A DNA stretch of 64,000 bases, from NCBI RefSeq assembly GCF_900101075.1, contig NZ_FNFY01000007.1, forward strand, positions 40,565-104,564, read 5' to 3'. Numbering within the stretch: the stretch's first letter is position 1; each line of letters opens with the position of its first letter. This document shows, one piece after another, positions 9,098 to 16,697 of the stretch. Both the position numbers and the translations under genes were made by a program. The notes beneath the pieces were generated by a model, which was not told the DNA's origin, ran no database searches, and was given only the letters and a program-made list of their open reading frames with translations. The stretch comes from Lacicoccus qingdaonensis. GTDB lineage: Bacteria > Bacillota > Bacilli > Staphylococcales > Salinicoccaceae.

Positions 9098-9607
9098 TTA
9101 CTCGACGTTCTCTTCGCTTTCAGAAACAAGTTCTTCTGTAGCGACAGTCGTTTCAAAGTCTTCTGGAATGTTTTCAGTTCTGACGACTAATACATCAATA
9201 TGAGCATGTCTTACAATTGCTTCCGATACTGAACCAACGATGAAACGCTCTACTGCGTTCAGACCGGAGGAACCACATATGATGACGTCGGCGCCTGTTT
9301 TTTCAACTGCTTTTTTAGGAATGATCGCTTTTGGTGAACCGTAATCAATGATTTTATCCACTTCAGTGATCCCTTTTTCAAGAGCCAACGCTTCATAACC
9401 GTCTAATAACTTTTTGGCGAATTCATTCGCCCGATCTGAAATTGAACGGTCGTAGGCTTCAACTGATGCAAATGAGCGGGTATCAATAATGTTGATGATA
9501 CTGAGTTTTGCATTATTACGCTTGGCTGCTCCCAATGCTTTGTGGAATGCCCACTCTGCTTCTCTGGACCCGTCAACTGCGATTAAAATGTTTTTGTATT
9601 CTACCAT
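9098..9607 (-). CDS. Universal stress protein, UspA family
   Basis: Nucleotide-binding stress protein of 169 residues. The N-terminal strand KNILIAVDGSREAEWAF and the C-terminal ATP-binding signature GSSGLNAVERFIVGSVSEAIVRHA (G-2x-G-9x-G-S type, quoted in part from residues about 113-136) are intact. An acidic tail follows. AAAGGGG precedes the ATG. It lies between ackA and ald as in Staphylococcus. Its own promoter on the minus strand is near consensus (9659-9687). Confidence 0.9.
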   Translation of the reverse strand: MVEYKNILIAVDGSREAEWAFHKALGAAKRNNAKLSIINIIDTRSFASVEAYDRSISDRANEFAKKLLDGYEALALEKGITEVDKIIDYGSPKAIIPKKAVEKTGADVIICGSSGLNAVERFIVGSVSEAIVRHAHIDVLVVRTENIPEDFETTVATEELVSESEENVE

Positions 9608-9658
9608 AATGTGAAACCCCTTTCATGTACGTTGATTGAATATATCTTCCTTATCTAT

Positions 9659-9687
9659 ATTATAACTTGTATTGTGAATATTGACAA
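9659..9687 (-). promoter_or_regulatory. Sigma-A promoter of the usp gene
   Basis: On the minus strand TTGTCA (complement of 9682-9687) and TATAAT (complement of 9659-9664) are separated by exactly 17 bp. Confidence 0.75.
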
Positions 9688-9726
9688 TAATCTCTAACTC
9701 TCAATCATGACGAATTTAAGAACTCG

Positions 9727-9735
9727 TGATACAAT
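9727..9735 (+). promoter_or_regulatory. Extended -10 promoter of ald
   Basis: TGATACAAT provides an extended -10 element about 30 bases before the ald start; the upstream -35 region is weak (ATGACG). Assignment is tentative. Confidence 0.45.
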
Positions 9736-9766
9736 TGATTCAATTATAGAAGGGAGATGTTTTAGA

Positions 9767-10879
9767 TTGATAATAGGTGTACCTAAGGAGATTAAGAATA
9801 ATGAAAGCAGAGTAGGTTTGACACCTGGCGGGGTGCATGCATTTGTGACTGGGGGGCATACTGTAAAGGTGGAGTCCGGTGCAGGGTCTGCTTCTTATTT
9901 CGAAGATCAGGATTACATAGATGCGGGAGCTGAAATAGCAGGTTCTGCAGGCGAGGCATGGGATGCTGAAATGATCGTCAAGGTCAAGGAACCTTTGAAG
10001 GAAGAATACGATTTTTTCAAAGAGGGCATGATACTCTATACATTCCTTCACCTTGCTCCGGAAGTTGAATTGACTAAAGCTTTACTGGAAAAGAAAGTCG
10101 TTTCAATCGCATATGAAACAATCCAGGCACCGAACGGCTCGTTACCTCTCCTTGCTCCGATGAGTGAAGTTGCCGGAAGAATGGCAACACAAATTGGAAG
10201 CGAATTCTTACAGAAGACGAAAGGCGGTAAAGGTATACTGCTTGCAGGTGTCCCAGGGGTGGAACGTGCAACGGTGACGATCATCGGTGGCGGCATGGCC
10301 GGTACAAACGCTGCTAAAATGGCAATCGGACTTGGTGCAAGAGTCAATGTAATTGATCTCAATCCACAACGTCTGAGAGAGCTTGACGACTTGTTCGGTT
10401 CAGGCATCCAGACGATGATGTCATCACCGCTCAACATTTCCAACGCAGTTAAAGAAAGTGACCTTGTCATCGGGGCGGTACTCATCCCGGGTGCAAAAGC
10501 GCCAAAACTTGTCACTGAAGAAATGGTGAAAACGATGAACCCGGGATCTGTAGTCATTGATATCGCGATTGACCAAGGCGGTATTTTTGAAACGACGGAT
10601 AAAGTCACGACGCATGATGACCCGACTTATATAAAACATGAAGTGGTTCACTACGCAGTGGCGAATATGCCAGGTGCAGTGCCGCGTACATCAACCATCG
10701 CATTGACAAATGCAACGATGAACCTGGGTGTCCAGATTGCGGGCAAGGGCTACAAAAAAGCTGCAGAAGACAATCCGATGCTGCTTGGCGGTTTCAACAC
10801 GCTGGACGGCCACGTAACATACAAAGCAGTCGCTGAAGCGCAAAATCTTGAATACACAGACGTAACAGAATTACTGTAA
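9767..10879 (+). CDS. ald: Alanine dehydrogenase
   Basis: NAD-dependent interconversion of L-alanine and pyruvate plus ammonia. The family N-terminus [19 protein letters not shown] begins right after a TTG codon at 9767, which is seven bases after GAAGGGAGATG; upstream in-frame starts give an unlikely extension. The resulting 370 residues match the family. The Rossmann motif [10 protein letters not shown] is near residue 175. Likely monocistronic: its own promoter lies before it and a perfect-stem terminator after. Confidence 0.93.
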   Translation: MIIGVPKEIKNNESRVGLTPGGVHAFVTGGHTVKVESGAGSASYFEDQDYIDAGAEIAGSAGEAWDAEMIVKVKEPLKEEYDFFKEGMILYTFLHLAPEVELTKALLEKKVVSIAYETIQAPNGSLPLLAPMSEVAGRMATQIGSEFLQKTKGGKGILLAGVPGVERATVTIIGGGMAGTNAAKMAIGLGARVNVIDLNPQRLRELDDLFGSGIQTMMSSPLNISNAVKESDLVIGAVLIPGAKAPKLVTEEMVKTMNPGSVVIDIAIDQGGIFETTDKVTTHDDPTYIKHEVVHYAVANMPGAVPRTSTIALTNATMNLGVQIAGKGYKKAAEDNPMLLGGFNTLDGHVTYKAVAEAQNLEYTDVTELL

Positions 10880-10881
10880 AC

Positions 10882-10925
10882 AAAAACCGGGCAGTCACCT
10901 GAAATAATGACTGCCCGGTTTTTAA
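10882..10925. terminator. Bidirectional terminator after ald
   Basis: A 16-bp perfect stem (AAAAACCGGGCAGTCA at 10882-10897, complement at 10908-10923) with A- and T-runs on either side serves ald and the convergent hypothetical gene. Confidence 0.92.
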
Positions 10926-10946
10926 ATGATCACAGAAAAATGGCTT

Positions 10947-11525
10947 TTAAGGATGAATGTAGACCATATCGAAAGGAATGCTTTTGGTCAGTTCATCGCG
11001 TTTCTCTTCTGAAGATACCACCGGAATGATTTCAATCCTTTTTTTGGCATGGATTTTTAATTTGGCCAGCGGCTGCAGTTCACTGTAATTATTAAAATCG
11101 ATATGTCTGATGTCGAACATTACGCCGGAGACGTCGTATTCGATGAGTTCATCCAGAATCTGGCTCTGCCTGAAATACGGGATTTTTGAAAATGAAGGCC
11201 CGATAATGAAGTGCCTGTCGCCGATCAGTTTGGATAATTCATTGACGAACATCGAATCGATATGATGGTGGTTGTCTGTGAATATCTGATCTGTTATATA
11301 ACCGTCGACATTTTTGAAGTGTTTTATCGTTTCGAAAATGATGTTCTTATGCATAAAAACATCATTTTCCTCCAGATGATCGACACTTGTGAAAATTTCA
11401 ACATCAGGGTTCAGGGCCCTCAGCATATCAGGAAGGGCCGGGTTGGGAGCATTGAAATTGTGCTGGGACATCACCACAGATGGATGTTCCGTATTTAGAC
11501 TGTGAATGTGAAACAGTGTTTTCAT
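10947..11525 (-). CDS. Hypothetical protein (192 aa), possible TIM-barrel-like fold
   Basis: Not recognised. The start is the ATG at 11525, six bases after GAGGTG; an in-frame GTG at 11534 falls inside that site. The 192-residue product has no signal peptide or membrane helix. It shows alternating short hydrophobic strands and helices (VDGYITDQIF, VSGVMFDIRHIDF, IEIIPVVSSEE, FDMVYIHP) reminiscent of a beta/alpha barrel, and is histidine-rich near residues 85-90 (DNHHHIDS). It is a single-gene unit between the ald terminator and the cysK-like promoter, where staphylococci usually carry other genes. Confidence 0.6.
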   Translation of the reverse strand: MKTLFHIHSLNTEHPSVVMSQHNFNAPNPALPDMLRALNPDVEIFTSVDHLEENDVFMHKNIIFETIKHFKNVDGYITDQIFTDNHHHIDSMFVNELSKLIGDRHFIIGPSFSKIPYFRQSQILDELIEYDVSGVMFDIRHIDFNNYSELQPLAKLKIHAKKRIEIIPVVSSEEKRDELTKSIPFDMVYIHP

Positions 11526-11592
11526 TTTATTCACCTCGAGAATATATTAACATATACTCGGTTGGAATCAGATGATTATAATTCCTAGTTAT

Positions 11593-11621
11593 TTGATATG
11601 CAAAATGATTTCATATATAAT
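11593..11621 (+). promoter_or_regulatory. Sigma-A promoter of the cysK-like gene
   Basis: TTGATA (11593-11598) and TATAAT (11616-11621) are separated by exactly 17 bp, with transcription expected to begin shortly before the ribosome binding site at 11641. Confidence 0.75.
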
Positions 11622-11652
11622 TTTAATGACTCTGATATAAAGGTGATAAAAA

Positions 11653-12570
11653 ATGACACGATATAATGATATGACTGAATTGATTGGGAACACACCGGCA
11701 GTGAAACTGAACAGCGTCGTGCCGGAAGACTGTGCAGATATTTTTGTGAAATTGGAATTCTTCAACCCGAGCAGAAGTGTGAAGGACCGTGCAGCCTATA
11801 ATATGATCAGGAAGGCTGAAGAAGACGGCATCATCAAGCCGGGAGACACTCTGATAGAGCCGACAAGCGGCAATACGGGGATCGGCCTTGCGATGAATGC
11901 TGCTGCAAAAGGATACAGAGCAATTTTTGTACTGCCCGATAATATGACTGAAGAACGAATCAACCTGCTGAAAGCATACGGTGCGGAAGTGGTTCTCACT
12001 CCGAGCGATGAGAAAATGCCGGGTGCAATCAAAAAGGCAAAGGAACTGAAGGAAGAAATTCCGAATGCCTTCATACCGCAGCAGTTTGAAAACTATGCGA
12101 ACCCGGATATTCACAGAACGACGACGGCGCTTGAAATAATGGCGCAGATGGACAATGATCTGGATGGGTTTGTGGCAACTTCAGGCACCGGCGGCACAAT
12201 AACAGGTACAGGTGAAACGCTGAAGAAAAAACTGCCGGTCCTGCATGTCGCTGTCGTCGAGCCCAGCGGCTCACCGGTATTGTCCGGAGGACAGCCGGGC
12301 AAGCACAAACTTGTCGGTACTTCCCCTGGCTTTGTACCGATCATTCTGAACGAGGATGTATATGATGAGATCATCCAGATTGATGATGATGATGCGGTGA
12401 ATATGTTCAGGAGGCTGGCCAAAGAAGAGGGGCTCTTTGTCGGACCGTCGGCGGCAGCGGCTGTACATGCAGCAATCATGGTCGGCAAAAAGCTCGGCAA
12501 AGGCAAAAGGGTGCTGTGTATCGCACCGGACTCCGGTGAGAGATACTTGAGCATGGGACTGATCGAATAG
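11653..12570 (+). CDS. Cysteine synthase family protein (CysK/CysM-like)
   Basis: PLP-dependent beta-replacement enzyme of 305 residues, expected to make cysteine from O-acetylserine and sulfide or a related product. Schiff-base Lys44 lies in SRSVKDRAA, the substrate loop is EPTSGNTG, and the phosphate cup is GTGGTITGTG. The lysine region reads NPSRSVKD rather than the usual NPGGSVKD, so this may be a paralogue with altered specificity. Its own promoter and AAGGTG ribosome binding site are evident. No other sulfur-assimilation gene is adjacent; a GNAT acetyltransferase follows after 42 bases. Confidence 0.85.
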   Translation: MTRYNDMTELIGNTPAVKLNSVVPEDCADIFVKLEFFNPSRSVKDRAAYNMIRKAEEDGIIKPGDTLIEPTSGNTGIGLAMNAAAKGYRAIFVLPDNMTEERINLLKAYGAEVVLTPSDEKMPGAIKKAKELKEEIPNAFIPQQFENYANPDIHRTTTALEIMAQMDNDLDGFVATSGTGGTITGTGETLKKKLPVLHVAVVEPSGSPVLSGGQPGKHKLVGTSPGFVPIILNEDVYDEIIQIDDDDAVNMFRRLAKEEGLFVGPSAAAAVHAAIMVGKKLGKGKRVLCIAPDSGERYLSMGLIE

Positions 12571-12612
12571 TACGGTTTTTATTTTAAAGATTCGCTTTAA
12601 GGAGAGTTTTAA

Positions 12613-13140
12613 ATGCTGGAAAAGCTGGACGAAACAGATTTTGATGAAATATTTAAAATATTGGAAGAGGCGTTCCCGCCAAGTGAACGCCGTACAAAAT
12701 CGGATCAGAGAAAACTCATGGAGTTGGAAGAGTATACAGTATTCGGCTTGAAGGAAAGCGGCGATCTGATCGGTATTGTGGCGGAATGGGAAGGGCCGGA
12801 GTATCGTTTTGTCGAACATTTTGCAGTGGATGAAGCATACCGGGGCAATGGGACCGGCTCGAAGCTGCTAGATGACTATAATGGCTTGAGCGGCAAGCCC
12901 GTTGTGCTGGAGGTCGAACCGCCTGAAAATGATATCCAAAAGAAGCGCATCAGGTTTTATAAGAGAAACGACTATCATTTGACGGAGTACAGCTATGTCC
13001 AGCCGACGATCAATGCGGATATTAAAGGTGTGCCGCTGGTTTTGATGACATACCCCGACCAATTGACTGACGACCGGTTTTTATCGATTAAAGATTGGCT
13101 GTTCAGCACCGTATATAATAAAGAAAAAATGATTAAATAA
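12613..13140 (+). CDS. GNAT family N-acetyltransferase
   Basis: Acetyl-CoA-dependent N-acetyltransferase of 175 residues. The fold's motif A is visible as HFAVDEAYRGNGTGSKLL around residues 72-89, preceded by the strand IGIVAEWEG and followed by PVVLEVEPP. The target is unknown. TTAAGGAGAG precedes the ATG. It lies on the same strand 42 bases after the cysK-like gene with no terminator between, so co-transcription is likely; whether it acts in the same pathway is not shown. Confidence 0.78.
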   Translation: MLEKLDETDFDEIFKILEEAFPPSERRTKSDQRKLMELEEYTVFGLKESGDLIGIVAEWEGPEYRFVEHFAVDEAYRGNGTGSKLLDDYNGLSGKPVVLEVEPPENDIQKKRIRFYKRNDYHLTEYSYVQPTINADIKGVPLVLMTYPDQLTDDRFLSIKDWLFSTVYNKEKMIK

Positions 13141-13190
13141 CCCATCTTTAGGGAAGAGTTTAAAAACAATCTCTTTGGAGGGAAAAATTC

Positions 13191-13874
13191 ATGAATATTA
13201 GTTTTCATGGTCATTCTATTGTCTTAATTGAAAATAACGGTAAAAAAGCGATTATTGATCCGTTTATCAACGGTAATGAATTGACGGATTTAAAAGTGGA
13301 TGATGTTAAAGTCGATTATATTATTTTGACGCATGGTCATAACGACCATGTGGGCGATACGATTGAGATTGCCAAAAATAATAATGCGACTGTCATCGCA
13401 CCTGTCGAGCTTGCAGATCTGATGGACCAGAATGGTGTTGAAGCGGTCGGTATGAATATCGGCGGCACTGTCGACTTTGAAGCAGGGACCGTCAAAATGG
13501 TCCATGCATTCCATTCATCCAGCTTTACGCATGATGATGGAACAATCCAGTATACAGGCATGCCGACCGGCCTCATACTGAATGTTGACGGCAAGAAAAT
13601 CTACCATGCCGGAGATACGGGTCTGTTCGGCGACATGAAACTGATCAGTGAAGTCAACGGGCCGATCGACCTGCTGTTTGTGCCGGTCGGTGATCACTTC
13701 ACAATGGGCATAGATGATGCTTCTTATGCATCGAATGAGCTCATCAAACCGGGCATCGTCGTTCCGGTACACTATGACACGTTCCCACCGATCAAAGCAG
13801 ATACCGGCAAATTCAAAGAAAAAGTGAACGCGGACTGCCAGGTGCTCAAACCCGGGGAATCCGTTAAATTTTAA
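13191..13874 (+). CDS. ytkL: Metal-dependent hydrolase, UPF0173 (YtkL-like)
   Basis: Metallo-beta-lactamase-fold protein of 227 residues with metal ligands His48, His50, Asp52 and His53 in THGHNDHVGD and a later HAGDTGLFGD and PVHYDTFPP. The family is a conserved single-domain hydrolase of unknown physiological substrate. GGAGGGAAAAATTC precedes the ATG. The position between ald and ytoI matches the staphylococcal and Bacillus order. A strong terminator follows. Confidence 0.88.
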   Translation: MNISFHGHSIVLIENNGKKAIIDPFINGNELTDLKVDDVKVDYIILTHGHNDHVGDTIEIAKNNNATVIAPVELADLMDQNGVEAVGMNIGGTVDFEAGTVKMVHAFHSSSFTHDDGTIQYTGMPTGLILNVDGKKIYHAGDTGLFGDMKLISEVNGPIDLLFVPVGDHFTMGIDDASYASNELIKPGIVVPVHYDTFPPIKADTGKFKEKVNADCQVLKPGESVKF

Positions 13875-13891
13875 TGAATGGTATTATTGAT

Positions 13892-13919
13892 GACCTGCAG
13901 TACTGCAGGTCTTTTTTTT
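13892..13919 (+). terminator. Terminator after ytkL
   Basis: GACCTGCAG, a two-base spacer and CTGCAGGTC form a perfect 9-bp stem followed by a run of T residues. Confidence 0.9.
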
Positions 13920-13922
13920 ATG

Positions 13923-13970
13923 GGTCTTTATTATAAAAAAGGTCTTAAATTCAGTATAATGGTCTTAAGG
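13923..13970 (+). promoter_or_regulatory. ytoI promoter region with three GGTCTT repeats
   Basis: TATAAT at 13955-13960 is a good -10. GGTCTT occurs at 13923, 13941 and 13961, spaced 18 and 20 bp, flanking the -10 on both sides. Regularly spaced direct repeats in a promoter are compatible with an operator, possibly for the HTH domain of the downstream gene product itself; that link is inference. Confidence 0.45.
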
Positions 13971-13977
13971 TGATGAA

Positions 13978-15243
13978 ATGGCTAAATCAAAATTGGAAAT
14001 AATTATAGAATATATCAAAGGTCTGCCGGAAGGCACGAAAATTTCGGTGAGGCAGGTGTCGAGCTACCTGGGTGTGTCGGAAGGGACGAGTTACCGGGCG
14101 ATTAAACAGGCGGAAAAAGAGGGTCTGGTCAAGACCATCGAGCGTGTCGGCACGATACGGATCATCAAACAAGAGGACCATATCGTCGGCAACCTGACTT
14201 TTGAACAGGTGAACCGTGTGATCCAGGGGACGGTGCTCACTGGCGCAGCTTATTTGAACCGTGAAATCAGCCGGTTTATCATCGGGGCGATGAGGACCGA
14301 GGAAATCGAGAAATATTTGGAAGACAGTGCATTTCTCATTGTCGGCAATCGTGAGGACGCCCAGCTGAGAGCAATCAATAATGGGGCCGGTATTTTAATT
14401 ACCGGCGGTTTCGGCGCTTCGAGGGAAATTTTGAAAAAGGCTGAAGCGAGCGGGGTCCCGGTAATTTCCACAGAACACGATACTTTCAGCATCGCGTCCA
14501 TCATTCACCGGGAACTGTACAGTCTGTCACTGATCAGCGAGGTCATTACCGCGAATGATCTGATGATCAAGCAGAGCGATTATTCCATCGATCTGAACGG
14601 TGATTACTCCCGTTTCGTCTCCAATGATAAAATCACTTTTTTAGTCGATGGTGACAGATTTCTTGGCACTTTAAGATCGCAGGATATCCACTCCATCAAT
14701 AGGGATAACTATAAAAATTATTTGCATCATGATATCCATGTTCTGCCGAATACGACGATTCAGAGCCTCAGGCAGCTGATGACATGGCACCAGCTGAACA
14801 TCATGCCCGTAGTCAGTGAATCCCAGCGGTTTGTCGGCGTCGTCCACCGGAGAGACGTGTTTAAAGACATCACGCCGCACAAGCTGAAGACGGGCATGTC
14901 GACAGAAGAGATCATTGACCGTGAAATAACAATCAAGGAAGATTCCATCCATATGAAAGTGCTGCCCTTTATGACGGATGAATTCGGCACGCTCACCCAG
15001 ACGGGGTTCATGCGTCTTGTCGAGCGGATGCTCATGACACTGCTGAACGATTACGACATCATGAACTACCATATCGACTCCATGAACATGACAAACTTGA
15101 AACTTGTGCAAATCAACCAGCATATCCAGCTGAAAGGCGAAATCCTCGATCTCGGCGGCCAGTATATCAAACTCGAAATCAGGACGGTCACAGACGGCAC
15201 CGTCTATAACAAAGTCGGCATCATGGTGCAGTATTTCAAATAA
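13978..15243 (+). CDS. ytoI: HTH-DRTGG-CBS-hotdog multidomain protein (YtoI-like)
   Basis: Four-part protein of 421 residues: an N-terminal winged-HTH (about 1-68, with SVRQVSSYLGVSEGTSYRAIKQA), a DRTGG domain (about 70-185), a pair of CBS repeats (about 190-305, TLRSQDIHSI and VGVVHRRDVF) and a C-terminal thioesterase-like hotdog domain (about 320-421). This is the YtoI architecture, probably a regulator sensing an adenosyl or acyl ligand; its targets are unknown. TAAGGTGATGAA precedes the ATG. It is a single-gene unit with terminators on both sides. Confidence 0.85.
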   Translation: MAKSKLEIIIEYIKGLPEGTKISVRQVSSYLGVSEGTSYRAIKQAEKEGLVKTIERVGTIRIIKQEDHIVGNLTFEQVNRVIQGTVLTGAAYLNREISRFIIGAMRTEEIEKYLEDSAFLIVGNREDAQLRAINNGAGILITGGFGASREILKKAEASGVPVISTEHDTFSIASIIHRELYSLSLISEVITANDLMIKQSDYSIDLNGDYSRFVSNDKITFLVDGDRFLGTLRSQDIHSINRDNYKNYLHHDIHVLPNTTIQSLRQLMTWHQLNIMPVVSESQRFVGVVHRRDVFKDITPHKLKTGMSTEEIIDREITIKEDSIHMKVLPFMTDEFGTLTQTGFMRLVERMLMTLLNDYDIMNYHIDSMNMTNLKLVQINQHIQLKGEILDLGGQYIKLEIRTVTDGTVYNKVGIMVQYFK

Positions 15244-15246
15244 AAA

Positions 15247-15280
15247 ACCGGCAGATCATAAAATCTGCCGGTCCTTTTCT
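15247..15280. terminator. Bidirectional terminator, ytoI / ytpI
   Basis: ACCGGCAGAT and ATCTGCCGGT (15247-15272) form a perfect 10-bp stem with A-rich and T-rich flanks between the convergent genes. Confidence 0.88.
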
Positions 15281-15632
15281 ACTTGTTCCTGCCTTTGTTT
15301 TTCTCAAATTCTTCCCAGGCTTTTTCTTCAATCGGCAGGTTTCCTTTAAACTTTTTACGTGCTTTGTTGAAATACCAGATATTATAAGCACCAATGAGGA
15401 TAAAGATAATACCGACAATGTAGGAAACTGCCGTACCGAACTGAATGATTGAATTGAGTCCGAAACTGAGCATCATGATACCCAGCCAGATTCTTGAAAT
15501 ACTGTTGTAGTAAACAGTACGCACTTCACGGTTGGTACGGAACTGCCTGATTTTGTACAGTATGAACATGAAGAGTGAGACTAACAAAAGTGTGACAAGT
15601 GCTGAAACGATTATTTGATACGCTAGTTCCAT
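15279..15632 (-). CDS. ytpI: YtpI family membrane protein
   Basis: Protein of 117 residues with three predicted membrane helices (about 5-25, 48-66 and 70-88) and a basic cytoplasmic tail. The composition and the place between ytoI and nrnA match the YtpI family, whose function is unknown. The gene is divergent from nrnA with a short shared promoter region. Confidence 0.72.
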   Translation of the reverse strand: MELAYQIIVSALVTLLLVSLFMFILYKIRQFRTNREVRTVYYNSISRIWLGIMMLSFGLNSIIQFGTAVSYIVGIIFILIGAYNIWYFNKARKKFKGNLPIEEKAWEEFEKNKGRNK

Positions 15633-15635
15633 CGG

Positions 15636-15664
15636 TTACAACTCCATTCCTCATGTAGTATAAT
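15636..15664 (+). promoter_or_regulatory. Promoter of the nrnA-dnaE unit
   Basis: TTACAA (15636-15641) and TATAAT (15659-15664) are exactly 17 bp apart, about 45 bases before the nrnA start; the -35 lies within the 5' non-coding side of ytpI. Confidence 0.55.
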
Positions 15665-15708
15665 ATTTTATAATTACTTAGTAAATCATTTTAAAGGGAG
15701 AATTCACA

Positions 15709-16680
15709 TTGTTCACAAATTATATAAAAGATTACACATCCATAAAAGAGAACTACAAAGACATTTTGAACTTGATCAACCAGTATGACCACATCATCAT
15801 ATACAGGCATGTCAGACCGGACCCGGATGCGTACGGCGCCCAGCTCGGACTGAAGGAAATCATCAAAAAGATTTTTCCGAATAAAACAGTCAGTGCGCTC
15901 GGAGAAGGTGAACCGTCCCTCGATTTCCTCGGGACGATGGATATCGCGGAGATCAGGGAAGATGCCTTATACATCGTAGTCGATACCGCAAACCGTGACA
16001 GAATTGACGGTGATATACCGGATGGCGCCAAAGTGGTGAAGATCGACCACCACCCGGACCACGATCCGTTCGGTGATATCAACCTTGTTGAAACCAGTGT
16101 ATCTTCGACTTCCGAACTGCTTTTTCTGATTGCGAACCTGTGGGGCTATGACAATGACTTCATCAACGATGAAGCGGCGAAGTTGTTATATATGGGCATC
16201 GTCGGCGACACGGGAAGATTTTTATTCAATAATACGACAGGCATGACGCACCATGTAGCATCGGAACTGAAAAAATATGACTTTGATCCGACTTCTCTGA
16301 TCGAAGAGATGAATAAGACGTCGATAGAATCGTTCAGGTTCAAAGGCCACCTGATCAGCAATTTCAACCTGCGGCCAAGCGGCGTGCTGTACACTTTCGT
16401 CAGCCAGGAGGACCTGAAGGAATTCGGTGTGAGCGGCAATGAAGCGAGCCTTTCCGTCAATCTATACAGAGACATTGATGAAGTGAAAGTATGGTTCATG
16501 GCGATCGAGGAAGAAGATGAAATCAGAGTCAGACTGCGATCGAAATCGGTCATCATCAATGATGTCGCCCACCAGTTCGGCGGCGGCGGACACCCGCTCG
16601 CTTCAGGCATCAGACTTGATCATAAAGATGAAATCGAAACTCTGGTAAAGGCACTGGAAGACAAAATCGAAAATGATTGA
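15709..16680 (+). CDS. nrnA: Bifunctional oligoribonuclease / PAP phosphatase NrnA
   Basis: DHH-family phosphoesterase that degrades nanoRNA and dephosphorylates 3'-phosphoadenosine 5'-phosphate. DHH motifs are seen as RPDPDAYGA, VVDTANRDR and KIDHHPDHD, with the DHHA1 motif GGGGHPLASG near the C-terminus. It has 323 residues. The start is TTG at 15709, eight bases after AAAGGGAG; no ATG gives the expected N-terminus. It is followed after 17 bases by dnaE, as in Bacillus and Staphylococcus. Confidence 0.92.
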   Translation: MFTNYIKDYTSIKENYKDILNLINQYDHIIIYRHVRPDPDAYGAQLGLKEIIKKIFPNKTVSALGEGEPSLDFLGTMDIAEIREDALYIVVDTANRDRIDGDIPDGAKVVKIDHHPDHDPFGDINLVETSVSSTSELLFLIANLWGYDNDFINDEAAKLLYMGIVGDTGRFLFNNTTGMTHHVASELKKYDFDPTSLIEEMNKTSIESFRFKGHLISNFNLRPSGVLYTFVSQEDLKEFGVSGNEASLSVNLYRDIDEVKVWFMAIEEEDEIRVRLRSKSVIINDVAHQFGGGGHPLASGIRLDHKDEIETLVKALEDKIEND

Positions 16681-16697
16681 TTGGGAGGCATCTGTAA

